A DNA stretch of 64,000 bases from Mansonella perstans (lineage: Eukaryota; Nematoda; Chromadorea; Rhabditida; Onchocercidae), in NCBI GenBank assembly GCA_037074765.1, contig JBAMDO010000117.1:105211-169210 (forward strand), read 5' to 3'. Shown piece after piece: positions 1 through 13,369 of the stretch. The position numbers were made by a program, and so were the translations under genes. Position 1 is the stretch's first letter, and every line of letters begins with the position of its first letter. The notes under the pieces were generated by a model. It saw only the letters and a program-made list of their open reading frames with translations, was not told where the DNA came from and did not search any database.

Positions 1-1360
1 TTTGCAGTTAACTTCACTAAATATATATAGTCTTTGGGATTTTAGGAATGGTTTTTTAAACACTCGAAAAAGGGTAAGGGACATATATGATTATAAGAGT
101 TATACCTGTTTTAAGTACTTAACACTTCTACAACTGATCTGAAAGATTTACATAGGTAATCCTTTGAAATCATTACAACTGAAGGCACGCGCATGAAGAA
201 ATATGATGCTCATTATTACATTGACTTCTAAAAATCTAGGAGGTATGCATGTAACTGGTGAAATTAATTACTTTAAGATTTAATCAAAATATGTTTTTTT
301 GAAAAATGGAACACTTTGCTTGGTCTAATCTTTTATAATTTCATTTAAACAACGGAAAATTCACTCAACAGTGAAAGATTGGTGATTTTGGAGAAGTAAG
401 CTTTTCGAAGGAAGATAATATTGAAAGATGAACATTTTGATCTTTTTAAGAATGAATGAATCTAAAATGATTAAATTGAATCAGGTAATAGATAGTTTAA
501 AATTCATTCATATTAAATTTTTCCTATTTCTTAGCATCTTCCTTCATTGTTGCTGTAGTACACTTCTCTTGAGCTCATTATCATCTCTTGTTGCTTACCA
601 GATACCTCTTATTATACACTTCATCAGCTTTATTGATTAAGTATTTATAATTCTTTTCAGTCAATATTGTGATGACACATTCCTTTAATTTACTATTTAC
701 CACTACATTTTAATTGAATTTTTAAATTTTAAGTAATGGCCATTATGTAAAGATTCTGCCAGAAAGTGCTTATTGTTTTTAGATACTATAGTTATGGAAT
801 GTTTTTCATGAATAATTAATATTTATTAATGTTTTGTTCAATTTTAATATCTGTTAAACGTGGAATAAAAAAGAATAAAGAAAGCTCTGCATTGGGAATT
901 TAAATGATAATAGTTTTAGAGTATTCCTATTGTGAGAGATATAGTTGTTATTTCTAAAAGAATGTGAGTTGTATTGCTGAAGTGGGAATTGAGCGATTAT
1001 ACATAGCAAATGCATTCGGAAATAGTTACACAAAATAACATCAGAAATGACTTTTTTCTGTAACATATTGATATTTCTGTATCATCGCATTTACGCCTGT
1101 GCCTTAATAATTTTGTTTTAGGAATGCAAAATGTTTCGTTCTCATATCATGCATTTGCTTAATTTTGTTTTGTTATAATGATGTTTCAATAAATTATTGG
1201 TTGCATTTTGTTGTGTTCTGAAGTTTTGTCTTTTTTGTTAACAAAACACAGAAGTTCTTCATAGTTATTCACTCTGTTTTCCTCTTGTCTTTCTTTTCAT
1301 GATGGTGAAAGTGTCATTAAAGAAATTATAAAAATTTATATCCTATGATGTGCCTCATTT
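1..1360. other. AT-rich non-coding stretch, no gene seen
   Basis: No frame on either strand shows a conserved protein or a chain of exons with matching splice phase. Short open frames here are isolated and low in complexity. This is the downstream flank of the LIM-homeobox gene that ends at 1361. Confidence 0.6.
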
Positions 1361-4300
1361 TCACATCAATGGTGGGTCCGTTTCAAAATATTCAACCAGT
1401 GATTTCTCAGGTGAATTGATATTTGTTTCAGTTTCGGTTTTACCGTTATTTATATCGTTATCATCATTTGAGCTATCGGATCGTACATCTTGTTGACTGC
1501 ATTCTTCTGGACTTACTGATGTTTGCCATGATTCTTCCATTGAATCACCTACTGAGCCGCAGGTTACCTGGAATTTAATGATTAAAGGTTCAGAGTTGAA
1601 ACTGTTTGTGATGACAGAAAAGATTGTGTGATTTTGCCGTTCCTATGAATTACAAAATGGAGAGAAAATATCCATGGAGTCTATCTGTTCTCCAGTCTGT
1701 CTGTATTTCAAAAAACGAGAGGAAAATTTCTGGAACTTTCTAGCACTTCACTCAATAGCTCACATTGAGTAACTAAATTGAAAAAATGTTTTCATATTTT
1801 TTCACTATATCAGCAGTTCTTGCACTTTCTAATTTTTCGTTAATTAAAAAATATACCGGTTCTACCGATTCGCGGAACGAAGTACTCGGGAGCGTTGGTA
1901 CATGAGGTGAGTTACTAGAAGTTTCACGACATTGTATACTGTTACGACGAAATTTTGCTCGAGCATTTTGAAACCAAACCTGAGATTGTGTGATATTTTA
2001 AACAATATTGAATGATACTTGTAACAATGTCACACATTGATATTTTTCAAAAAACTTTAAGCTATATCATTTATAACACTCATAAATATTGAAAATTCGA
2101 TAATATCGACAACCTCTCTTGATTGAAATTTTTTAAATGAAACTTTTGATGACAAATTTCAAAGTACCTGTAAAACCCTCTTAGTAAGACCAGTTCTTTG
2201 TGCCAGTTGTTTCAAGTCTTTAGCATCCGGATTATGATTCAAATTGAAATAACTTTTCATTGTCCTTAACTGATGATGCTTGAAACTTGTACGCATCCGT
2301 TTTGATTTATGCGTTATATTCAGCATTTCTTCTTCAATGCAGTCTACAAATTGATCCTTTTTTTTTAAATTGAATGTAAAAAAAAATTCGTAATCTTTCA
2401 TCAAATGTACACGAAATCGAGTTGAATCACTGATCGCTTCCCATTAATGAAAGATTTTCCATAGAAGTGTACCGTAGTATTAAAAGAAGAGCTCACTTCC
2501 TAGAAACTGAAATAAATAATCTTGCTATCTGTTCCACAGCGAAGCCAAAAGCTAGTCTAAGTCATACTAACTATTTTGCTTAACAAAGAACAAAGCGGCT
2601 ATTTGAATGCGCTAACAAAGCCTATATTATCTGCACATCTTCCAATTAGCGCTTAGATACGGTAGTCATATGTGAATTTGTTCATCCAAATGATGTCTTT
2701 CACAATTTTCACTGCATTTCAAAATTTTATATTTCCAATTTCTAATACAAAACTATAATAGCTTGAAACATTTGCTTCTCAATCTCAAAAAAAAGAAAGC
2801 TTTTCTCTTCCATTTTCTTTCTATACTCACTCTTCCAAAATTATACAAAAAAAAAAAAAACTGCTTACGTTTTACTTTCTTTTGAAATATGATAAAGAAA
2901 CAATTAGTAAAACGATAATTGATAATTATGTCCGCACAGTTTTATGATTCAAAAAAAAGCAATAAAATCGAAAAGTTGAAAGTTTTGTTTGTTTGATGAC
3001 GTAAATCACGTAAGTTACAAAATATGTGTAAACAAAAATAAACTATAAGCGGAAGCATTTTAAATAGATATGATACTGTTAACATATATAACACTGTTCA
3101 AATTTTTCCCAATGGATTGAATTTGAATTGAAGTTTTTTTTTTAAACCGGAAGTGTTATTTATATCCGTAATATTATATTTTATTGTATCACGCTATCTT
3201 CCATGTGTAGCACTAACTTATTACCAATTCATACAGGTAGTGGCTGTTATTTGAAGTTACTTACGAACGGTGAAAGATAAACCACAAATGAAAAAGTCAA
3301 TTAAAAAACACCAGTGCCAACCAATACTATCTGTAGTAGTAGTACTCTCGATATCATCAGCTGATTTTTTCCACTTACGACATCGTTCTTTTCCTCGCAG
3401 TGAAATCTTGGATGATTCAGTGGTTCGCAGAAAATTATTGTCAGTAGTCGAATTGATTGCATCAAAATGCGCTGAAACCTGAATTTCATTTTCTTACTGA
3501 ATTACTTTCCTGCATAAAGCATATGTCACATAATTGTTACCAGTTACATTTTTTAAAAATTATTTTTAAAATAATATTCCAACCATTAACAATAGCAAAA
3601 ATGAAGAAATTTCATAATTGTTTTCATTTACTTCAACATTTATTTGATCTCAGAGTTTATTCCTTACATTTAAAAATTATCAGTCTAAAAAAGAATTAAC
3701 ATTAATAATAAAAATTTGATAGCATCGCTCAAGAAACTGTAAGAGATCTATGGTCTACAAGATGCTGGATGGTAGTAGAATGGAATTCTATTCCAACATT
3801 TTTTTTTTTAAATCTATCCATGATAAATACAAGGACAGGATATTTATTTCGCTCCCATTTATTTTAATCTTGCAATCTTCTATCAGCCGTAGATCAAACT
3901 ATTAATAATTTCTGCAAGTAGCTAGTTAATGACTGATTAATTCATCATCCTTTTTGGAATTTATTTCCGACTTTGCTCTTAAAAATAATCGATATTTGCA
4001 TTATCGCTAATGATAAGAAAATTTTGATGAAGAATTTATTTTCGAATGAAATAAATTCTATACCGTGACAGTACAGTGTTCCTTTACAACCCATTATGAA
4101 TAATTCACTTGGTCGAAGTGGCACAGTACAAACGCAACACGTAAAGCATTCCAAATGAAAAATTGCGTCATTAGCTCGCATGACGATATCTTCATTAGAT
4201 AATACGATAGCACATCGTTCACAACGTTTACCGTATTTACTACAAATAATGATTTAACGTGATTTCATTGATTAGAGATATTGTGCATAGTTTTTTTTTT

Positions 4301-5140
4301 GTTTTTTATTGTAAATTCATAGCCATTTCAATTGTTCGTAAATTGCAAAGAAAAAGTGGTGAGTAAATGATCATTTTCAGGTGAGATAAATTAATGAAAA
4401 TAATAATGTGTCAATAATTAAAGAATATTCGAATCATATAGCCAACTTGATTTAATTCTTTTATTCATTTCATAATGAAGGTATTAGTTAAATGTTCTTT
4501 ACGCCAATCTTTACAGCTAAATATGTTAAATTGTCAACTGCTGGTGTTTCATGTTGAAACTCCCACTGAAATCAATTGAAATTCTTTCTCAATATGATAA
4601 TTTTTAGTGAAAAATGTGATAATTTCTTACGCAAAATAATCATCACGACAGAATACCAGTCCATCTTTATAGTAGCAAATGGATGCAGCATGCAGTGAGC
4701 AATGACATAAACAGCAACGTAAACATTCATAGTGCCAACTTTGTTCGTTCATCAATAGGAAATGCTGATCCGTAATGGGAATCAAGCACGATACACAACA
4801 ACCTGTTGTATATTATTGTATCAGCAGATTTCCAAAAAATATAATGTGAGAAAGGAAAAGACGTGAAAGATTTGGCCGGTGCAGTTTTATTAGAATTTTA
4901 TTTCATGCTAATTAAAGTTAAGCCGAATTAAAAAAATTTCTGCGCTTATTTAATTATTTAAATTACAAAAATTGCTTTAGAGAATGAAACAAAGAAATTA
5001 CTTTTATCTTTTTCCTCTGAATGATTATTACCTGCTGTTGCTGCAACATAGCATGAAGCAGTTGAGGTTGTTGGAGCGCTAGGGACTGGAGATGTTGATC
5101 CGGTTTGAGTGCTGTCATTTAATGGTGACAAATATATCAT
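1361..5140 (-). CDS. ttx-3: LIM-homeobox transcription factor, LHX2/9-apterous class
   Basis: Nuclear DNA-binding regulator; in C. elegans the LHX2/9-class member TTX-3 specifies interneuron fates. Exons (5' to 3'): 5140-5032, 4802-4631, 4239-4064, 3471-3379, about 2394-2168, 1979-1857, 1567-1361; together about 368 residues. The second exon encodes LIM1 (CCVSC, then HYECLRCCLCHC, ending FCRDDY). The third encodes LIM2 (CERC, HLECFTCCVC), completed by YCHAHF across the next junction. The homeodomain reads KRMRTSFKHHQLRTMKSYF, then TGLTKRVLQ|VWFQNARAKFRRN split by an intron before VWFQ, nearly identical to vertebrate LHX2/9. The tail after the homeodomain is short, acidic and Ser/Asn-rich, with TGA at 1361. 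The start at 5140 is the only visible ATG in frame; an extra upstream exon is possible. The acceptor near 2395 is weak and was chosen because it keeps the frame. Confidence 0.9.
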
Positions 5141-8100
5141 CCGAAAATTAGCATTTGAGCATTACACGAATGCAAGAAAAAAAATGGATGAATACAAGAA
5201 ACGCAATAATGCGGTTAACAATTTAACAATAAATTTTTCAAATATTTTTAAAAGATATTTCCAGAGATTACAACCATTACATTTTTATTATTCCGGCACA
5301 GATTTATAATTAATCTATATTGCATTTTATTAATTTACATTGCATTAACTTTTAAAATCGTTAGGCTCAGAAAATCTTAGAAGCATTATGTTCTCAAAAA
5401 CAATATTTAAGACACTTTTGCTGAAATTATGTTGAAGTTTCTTAACAATTTTTGGTACAGATTTCTAAGGAATAAAAATTTTTTTTTCATGGTAGCTGAG
5501 AATAAAGTTCAATCAGATTTAAAAAAAGTCTAATAAGAGAATTGAACCGGAATGAAAAGGATATTTAGAGGTAGTGTACGGCTTTGCGAGGATTGAAAGA
5601 GGATTATAAAAGTAGGTATAACAGCAATTTTGCGCTTCAGATAATGGCTCAGTCTTTTCCATCACCCACTCTTAACAAATAATATCATGATTTTATGTTA
5701 TTACTAACTTGTCTAAAGCAACATTTCCCCGGTGCTGATGACATTGTCCTTAACTTTGAAAGCTACTAAAGAAACTTTAAACCTATTATTTATTACTACA
5801 AACGCTAATGTTGGAAAGAGGTCCAATCACAGATTAGATAGGAACTGATAAAATTTTGATATGCTATGGTAAGAGAGATAGAAGTTGCTGCTTTTAGAAG
5901 GATTTGGTAAACAGTACCATTATTGGAGATGGATTTGAGACAAGAGAAAAACAGGGAAGAAAGACCAGTTAAAACTCTTGAAAGGGCACTTGAAAAAGGA
6001 GGGTCCTGTGCATTGCAAATGATAATAACAAGAACGGATTACAATTTGACACCGAGCATGAGAATAGCAGGTGACAAGCTGCTATCCGAACAAAATCGAA
6101 TTCATCCAAATCGTTTTCAAACTACCGAAAACACATTAACTACAAAAGAGCAATCCGGATACTATCTGTCAATGCAGATAGTAGCACTTGCAGGTTGCAG
6201 GGTCCATGATATAATGAAATGAAATACAGTTACGCAAATATTTAATCAACCAAAGCTTTGAAGAATTAACTGAAAAATACTAAGAAAATATCGTCAAGGA
6301 ATGTCACGGTAAAATGTGCTAAAGGCATCCAATGATCCTGATGACTTAATTGGTCAGAACTATTTGCTTACTGCTGATCTTTAAGTGTTGGATGATGGTA
6401 TCTGTGTCAATAGAAATTAGTAAAAAGCCTATATCTTTAACCTATATCTTTCTAATCCAGTATCCTGAATTCTTAAATCCAATAGTCTTTCTCATCATTA
6501 CTATAAACAGTTGAAGCAGCCTACATACTATTCGAGTTCTTTGAGGAATAATACATCTGGCAAAGAAACATAAAAATAGACCCCCAGCATCCGCGCTTTT
6601 CAACACATTGGCAAATTTAACAACATTGTAAAAATTCATTTACGCTCTTTGGTTGGTATATCGCATAGTTAAGCGCATAGATTATGGTGCTGTAAATAAC
6701 TACAAAGCTAGCTTTGGACTTTACTCGTACGCTGATTAAGTGGTTAACAATCTTTGATTAACGTTGATTAACAACCATCAATTACTCTTTTTCGGACTGC
6801 TCTCCCACTGTCAAATAAGTGGAGATCAGCAAAGATCATCTGTGATTAAAACATGAAATACCATTCAAAGATTACAGGGAAATCCTTAAAGTTTCTCTGC
6901 AAGTTCCTCCGGTGTTGCTTGAAGATATAGCAAAACTTTTCTTAAGCGTTCTACAATGCTGCATAAAAAAAGATACATTGTAAATTTCCGCAAAAAAGTT
7001 TGAGAAGCACAATCACAGAAGAAATACAGTATCCAAAAGCGGTAAACGGGAAAATCAAAGAAATATTAAAGAGGAATGGTAAATTTGCACTTGTAATTAT
7101 GTTTAACAATAGTCATCCACAAATGCATTGCCGGTGCAAAAGATGTGGTAGAAAGAGGTTGTCGAGTACAGCAGGGGTCATGGAGGTGAAATGATGATGG
7201 GATGACCTCGTGGCAGGGGTCCATTGTACTTCGTTGCCTATACTTCATCTTCACTTGGCTCTATTTTCAGCAGTAATTTTCATAAATCCTATCTTTTATC
7301 ACTTTCATATAGCCAAAATGGCATTCAATAATGACAAAAATAAATTAAAATTAGATTTTTGTTATTTGAGTTTATTGTCACAAAAAGAAAGAGATAAATA
7401 ACAAACAATTGAACACTGTATATCAGTAAGATGATATCTGTTTTAAGTTATCGAACGCTTTTCTGGCTTCCAGAATATTGTTATTGCGGAATTATGATAA
7501 AGTGAATTAAAAGTATTTTAGGAGTGAAAGCTGCAAACAATTGTGAACAGAATGGCAGCATCCAAGGAAAAGTGGGAGTGAAATATAGCAAAATGAGAGG
7601 TACCGTATACTTTGAAAAATGATAGCATATGTATTAGTTACCCGATAAAAGATGAATATTAAATTGGAAGACTGGCCAGAATGAGGTAGTTAGGTTCAAG
7701 CTGCTAGGAATAGACTTATTTGGTGCAAATGGTGTGATTCATCATCCAGCTGTCTAACCAGCTTAGATGATTGAAGTGATACTCCAGGAAGGTTTCAGCA
7801 AGTGGAATGAGTAGAGGAGATAAGCCAACGACAGCGAGATAGATACCTTGTCATTAATGAGGATCCCGCACAAAATATAGTATCAATAAACAGGTTTATT
7901 CAACGATACTTGTTTACTCTACAGGTTACTATTACACTGATACTTTTAATTTTGGTGAGTCACATTAACTGTGAATTTTTCATGAAATAATCTACTAAGC
8001 TTGAAATGAAATTCAAATTTCTCTTTTTCACCCATTTTTTTTTTCTATTAGTCAACAATGAGAAGAAAATGCTTACACCTGCTTATTTGTTTACTTAATA

Positions 8101-8764
8101 ATTAAGTGGACATAGTGTGGAACAGAGGAAAATGGTTGATTGCGATTGTAATTATTGCTACAGTAATAATTTATAAGAGTGAATAACTGCTCAAGTTGCG
8201 AAATTACCTCAATATAATTATTTGAATTTTGAGCACATTTCACTTCAACTTTAATTAGTAACACTGAGGTTTTTTTTTTTGAAAGTGTAAAATATTTAAT
8301 GGATTATATGAAGGCTTCGTTTCACTTTGATGATAGCTGCGTAAAGATTGCGGATTGAAAGGGAGTTGTAATTTGATGTAGTAAGAAAATTCGAGCTTTG
8401 AAGGATCGTATTTCTTAAATTATTTCATTAAAATCTATTTCATATGAAATAAATACCGTATAAATTCACAATGGTTCATTCTTACTGGATTATTTAATTT
8501 TCAAATGTCACTAAATGTAGCTAGAGGTCATTAAGGAAGATTAATTCTATAATTTAGCGATATTATTTGTTGTGATGCAAATAAATCGTTCTTCACGATC
8601 ATTTAACTCAGCTAATTAAGTTCGGAAAATAAGACTTCAGCGCACGCATTAGAGGTATTAATTTTTCCAAAATTGTTCCAGATTACATAGTTATAAATTT
8701 ATGTGTGACATAAATACAGCAGGCTTCTTTCTTCACCAATGTTTTACCGCTTATAAGGATCAAC
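5141..8764. other. Long region without a recognised gene
   Basis: Open frames such as the 99-codon one at 5923-6222 (+) match no family I recognise and have no flanking exons. The stretch at about 5.9-7.9 kb is slightly less AT-rich than its surroundings and could be an old decayed element, but no diagnostic motif was found. It may contain upstream control sequence of the LIM-homeobox gene, which reads away from here. Confidence 0.45.
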
Positions 8765-10569
8765 TCACATCTTTTTATCGGCGCCAAATACTTCACCACC
8801 AACACCAGCAAGGGTCTAGAAAAAGGTTGGATTAGTGGGTATTTTTGGTAACAGGTACCAGAGGAGAGGGCTTTCTGCTTTCTTGAAAGTATCATCCAGA
8901 GAATGTCATACTTGATAATTGGGATCGAATGTGCCCGCTTTAACGTCCTTATTTTCCGGAGCTCGTGGCCCTGCGCCGCCCGCACCACCACCATCTTTTT
9001 TATCTTGTCCGAACACCTCACCACCAACACCAGCTAGTGTCTGATAATTGGGATCAAAGGTTCCTGCTTTAACGTCCTTATTATCAGGGGCTTTTGGTCC
9101 ACCAGCACCACCACCGCCACCGCCACCTCCTTGCTTTTTATCTTGACCAAATACTTCACCACCAACTCCGGCCAAGGTCTGAAACAGTTTATTTTTTTTC
9201 GTGCAAATGACAAAATTTTAAATTTTGGAGGTAAAATTTACAAACTTGTTAAAGTAAAACTTTCGACATATTTCTCTCAAAATTTAACGTATTCGGAAGT
9301 TTTAAAATATGATTATACCTGATAATTAGGATCAAATGTACCAGCTTTTTCTTCTCTGTTAACGGGAGTTTGTGGACCACCACCTCCACCAGCTTCTTTC
9401 TTTTTATCTTGACCAAATACTTCACCACCCACACCAGCTAACGTCTGATAGTTTGGGTCATAGGTCCCTAAAAATTTTTCGAAAACTTTCGGATGGCGTC
9501 AACCTGGCCTAATATTTGAAATCCGTTTAAAATGTACGGACAATGAAGCTCACCAGCCATTCCTCCCCCTGCTGGTGCCTGCGGCCCACCAGCACCACCA
9601 GCACCACCAGCACCACCAGCAGCAGGTTTCTTTTTATCCTCACCAAATACTTCACCACCTATACCAGCTAATGTTTGATAGTTCTGGTCATATGTTCCTA
9701 TAATTAACTTTTACATATTGACATAAAAACTACTCGTTTCCGTGTTTTAAAAAAGTTGCATGAGTCGAATGAAATACAGCCACTACACTGAAATAATTTT
9801 GGCCTTTTTACCACAGCATCATTAGCCTGTAATCAATTACTTTATTTCTAATATCAAAACTAATATGAACATGTAATAACTAACTCACCGGCCATACCTC
9901 CTTGCCCAGGTTTTGGCAATTCTGGAGCAGGAGCTGCAGCACCCTTAAAATATTATTTTATCAATGCTTTATTATTTGTCATCACAATCAAATTGCACTT
10001 GTCTAAAGCAAACAAGCCTAAGTAATTACTTATTAAAATCAATGGACAGTAGAATAGAAAACAGTTAACGGACAGCAGTAATTTTGATATTACTTTTAAT
10101 TTTTTATTAGTTTTGTTTAGCTTATATTTTTCATTTGATTCAAGTGGGTTTCTCTAATTGATTCTACGCAATAAAAAGGCAAATCTAAAATAACGGCCTA
10201 GTAAATTCTAATAAAAATTTCAAACTTACCTGATCAATAACATTGCCTGCAGCTGGCTTTTGTCCATCTACAATGTATCATTCAGAAAGAAAGAGCCGTT
10301 TCAATAACTTTTCAATTTATTCTATCCTCTTACAAGTCGTGGAATCGTTAGCCAAGTTATCAGATAACTAATGCATTTGAATTTCTTGCAATTTTTAATC
10401 AGAGACTAATCTTAATACTATTATTATTTAACAAACCATTCATTTTTCCTGAATTGATAAAACTCAGTGTAGGAAAAAATTGTTTTGTTTATATTTACAG
10501 TGATTGATTATAGGAATACATACCCTGTTTATCATTGATTTCTTTCTGGTCTCCTGCACCTTTCTTTTT
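8765..10569 (-). CDS. Glycine-rich protein with five FDPNYQTLAGVGGEVFG repeats (5' end not found)
   Basis: Family not recognised. Visible exons: 10569-10524, 10267-10230, 9943-9889, 9697-9554, 9467-9319, 9178-8912, 8815-8765, in phase throughout, 249 residues plus TGA. The N-terminal part is Lys/Pro/Ala/Gln-rich with no visible signal peptide. Then come five copies of a 23-residue core, G-T-(F/Y)-D-(P/Q)-NYQTLAG-(V/I)-GGEVFG-x-DKK, separated by spacers of Gly/Ala runs and Pro (GGAGGAGGAGGPQAP, KAPDNKDVKA). The protein ends immediately after the fifth core. Introns fall at just two places relative to the repeat: before G-T (phase 1) or after NYQ (phase 0), so repeat and intron spread together. 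The first visible exon opens after an acceptor, so a start exon lies upstream between 10.57 and 12.3 kb. The Lys/Glu-rich gene next upstream ends in a stop, so the two are separate unless alternatively spliced. Confidence 0.75.
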
Positions 10570-12344
10570 CTGGAAAGAAATTTATTTAAAGTTAGTTGAA
10601 ATTTAATGAAATCATTTTTTTCGTTAATTATAAACTTTTGTTTCATTTTCGATATATTTCTTTTTAAGAATTAGGTAGAAATAAATAGCAGGGTAAGCAA
10701 TGATATAAGAAATTTCAATGATTTTATGTTTAATGATAGCGATTTTTGTTGCTAAACTATGACTTTTGTTTGAGGATTAAATCCAGTTTTATGACTACCG
10801 TAATTGTTCATTCTCATCACTAGATTAGCTTAAATAATATTTTAGGTAAATAAATATTTGAATAAAAATAATACTCGAGCATATTTGAGCTGATTGACTG
10901 AAAATTTTCATTTAAAAAAAAAAAAAAAACGAACTGAACGAGAAGTCTTTTTTGAACTGCAGCAATTAGTAGAACAGATTACGGCAACGTATAGCATTAA
11001 TACAAAATGCAAAATCAAACATATAGGCGATTCAATCAATTTCAACTTGTCCATCATTCTGGTAACTTTTGGCCACTTTTCTATTTACTTTTTTCTATGT
11101 TATCTGCGTTACTAAGACATGAGGGATCATTAATATAATTGGAAGAAGGAATTTGAAATTGAAATTAAGAAGTTTAGGTTGGGTCACCGTTTCACAAGTT
11201 CATTCTTGCACTATAAAATCAGTAACATCCTTCTGAAACTTTCATTCTCGAATTGACAACGATAATTATTGCATCAAGCTGATCCAAAAATACTATATTC
11301 TTCCCCTATTGGTTTTCTAGACGTGGTTTATTCCGAATCCCTATTGTTCTGGAAAGAATGTCAATCACCTTTTTAGCAGAAGGAAGCAAACTTCTGCTGC
11401 TGCTTTCCTTTCTATTTCTAATAACAATAATAAATATATCGTCCTACCACACATAATATATTACTTCATGCATAATTCAAGTTTTTAAATTTTGCATAAT
11501 ATTCACGAAAAACTATAATTTAAAAAAAAAAAAAAAAAAAAGAAAACGAAGTAAATCAATATGATTATGCTTAAATTGAATTGAATTTAGTCAATCTAAA
11601 TTTAAGTAAATTGGAACAGTATTCAATTAAATACAATTTGGTATTACGATGCCACTAACTTTCTAATATGATTTACTACGAATTTTTTTTGCATATAATA
11701 TTTGAAAGACAATCTTCGATCCAGTTTTTATCGCCATATAAAGAAGATAAGGAAGAAATTGAGATGCAACAAAACATTTCCCATTTTAAACATTTAAAAA
11801 TTTCACTCAATCTCTGTAAGTATAAAAATAGTAATTAATTTTTGCATTATATGGCTTCTCCCAATAAAATTATTTCCTCTTTAAGATTGATTTTAATCAT
11901 AGCATTCCTAAGATTATGGACATTTTAGGAAAGGATATAAAGAAAGAACAAACAAGATTCTAATCAGAATTGTAACAAATTGATAAGTTAAAATTTCGAA
12001 TATGTTGAAAAGAATGGATACATTCATATTCAATTGATAAATCAATCACTCGATATTACTGTGTGATAGAAATCCAATTGAGATCTGATTTGATCTGAAC
12101 TGGTCTGATCTGATATGGTTTGGTTAGGGTGTAAGATCTTTTGAAGGGTACCAGTAATTTATTCATTACTATGCATAAAAGTAATACTTGTGGATAAAAA
12201 TTACGTTAGTAGAATGTTAAACGATTCAAGACATTAAGTGATGAACCATTATTGGCCTCATGGTTCTTAAACTTCTATTCAAGCTGTATAAAATGTAATC
12301 TTCATTTTGCGACCCTTTCCATTTTTTAACCTAATTATTTACTT
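10570..12344. other. Intergenic, AT-rich; should hold the missing first exon of the repeat gene
   Basis: No coding exon could be fixed here. It holds a run of 20 A (11522-11541) and a stretch at 12075-12125 made of degenerate TCTGAT words. A short initiator exon of the FDPNYQ repeat gene is expected on the minus strand but cannot be told from background by eye. Confidence 0.4.
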
Positions 12345-12433
12345 TTATTCCTTTTCCTCCTCTTCCTTCTTCTCCTCATCTTTCTTTTCTTCCTCATTCT
12401 TTTCGCCTTCTTCACCTTCCTAAAATTAATTTC

Positions 12434-12464
<31 letters not shown>

Positions 12465-13369
12465 TTTATTAGCATAAAAAAAAAATCAAAATTAATCGAT
12501 TGTAAACAGAATCATACCTCCTTCTTGGACCCTTCCTTTTTTGATTCTTCCTTCTTGGAGCCTTCCTTCTTGGAACTTTCTTTCTTGGAGCTTTCTTTCT
12601 TCGAGGACTTCTTTTCTTCCTGAATTTTTTTTTCAATTTTATAGGCCAGATGATAACTCTATTGGCAAATTGGAGAGCTAAAATATTCTTACCTCTTTCT
12701 TAGAACCCTCCTTTTTGGAACTTCCTTTCTTGGAACTTGCCTTCTTTTCCTCTTTCTCCTCCTACAAAATTTAAATCCAATCATTGATTTAGATTAGAAA
12801 CCCGGTCATATCTGATCATATTTTGTTCTTCTGCTTATATCTGATACTATCATTCCTGATACTCTACTACAATGGTAAAATTGAATGATTCTATTTGCTA
12901 TATACCATTTCAAATATTGCAAAAAACGAAATTATTTGTTGTTTGATCCCAAAAAATTGAAGATTAACTTTGGTGTCAAACTTCAGAATTTATGCTCTCA
13001 AAGATGAATTAGAAGACATTTCTATCCGATACGACTTAAATTAACCGTACCCACAATAAGAAAAAAAACTTGACACTTACTTCTTCCTCTTTCTTTTCCT
13101 CCTTTTTCTCTTCACCCTTCTTACCTTCCTCCTTCTTATCATCCTCGCCCTCCTTCTTTTCCTCTTCCTTTTTCTCACCCTCACCTTCCTTCTTTTCTTC
13201 AACCTTTTTTTCCTTCTCATCACTTTCACCCTCCTTTTTTTCCTTTTCCGATTTCTTGCTCTTCTTCTTACCTTCACCTTCCTTCTTCTCTTTTTTTTCC
13301 TCATCGGGTGTTGCTGCAGACGGTGAAGGTTCGGCAGTAGGAGTTTCGGCTGGTGCTGGCGGCTTACCA
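12345..13369 (-). CDS. Lys/Glu/Ser-rich low-complexity protein (5' end not found)
   Basis: Four in-phase exons: 13369-13081, 12761-12693, 12619-12518, 12419-12345, about 177 residues and TAA at 12345. The first visible exon starts with a short Pro/Ala/Thr section (PPAPAETPTAEPSPSAATP), then passes into almost pure K/E/G with some Asp. The middle two exons are tandem (S/G)-S-K-K-(E/G) units. The last is acidic K/E. Such charged sequence is disordered in solution and resembles neurofilament-like or MARCKS-like tails by composition only, so no homology is claimed. Exon 1 opens one base into a codon, so an upstream exon is missing. The frame is kept free of stops through all four exons and across introns, which argues that it is really coding. 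The reverse strand shows Ser/Phe-rich shadow frames that should be ignored. Confidence 0.7.

Noticed and set aside
5923..6222. 99-codon open frame on the + strand
   Set aside because: No recognised family, no exon partners, no splice context. It could be a relic, but nothing supports a gene.
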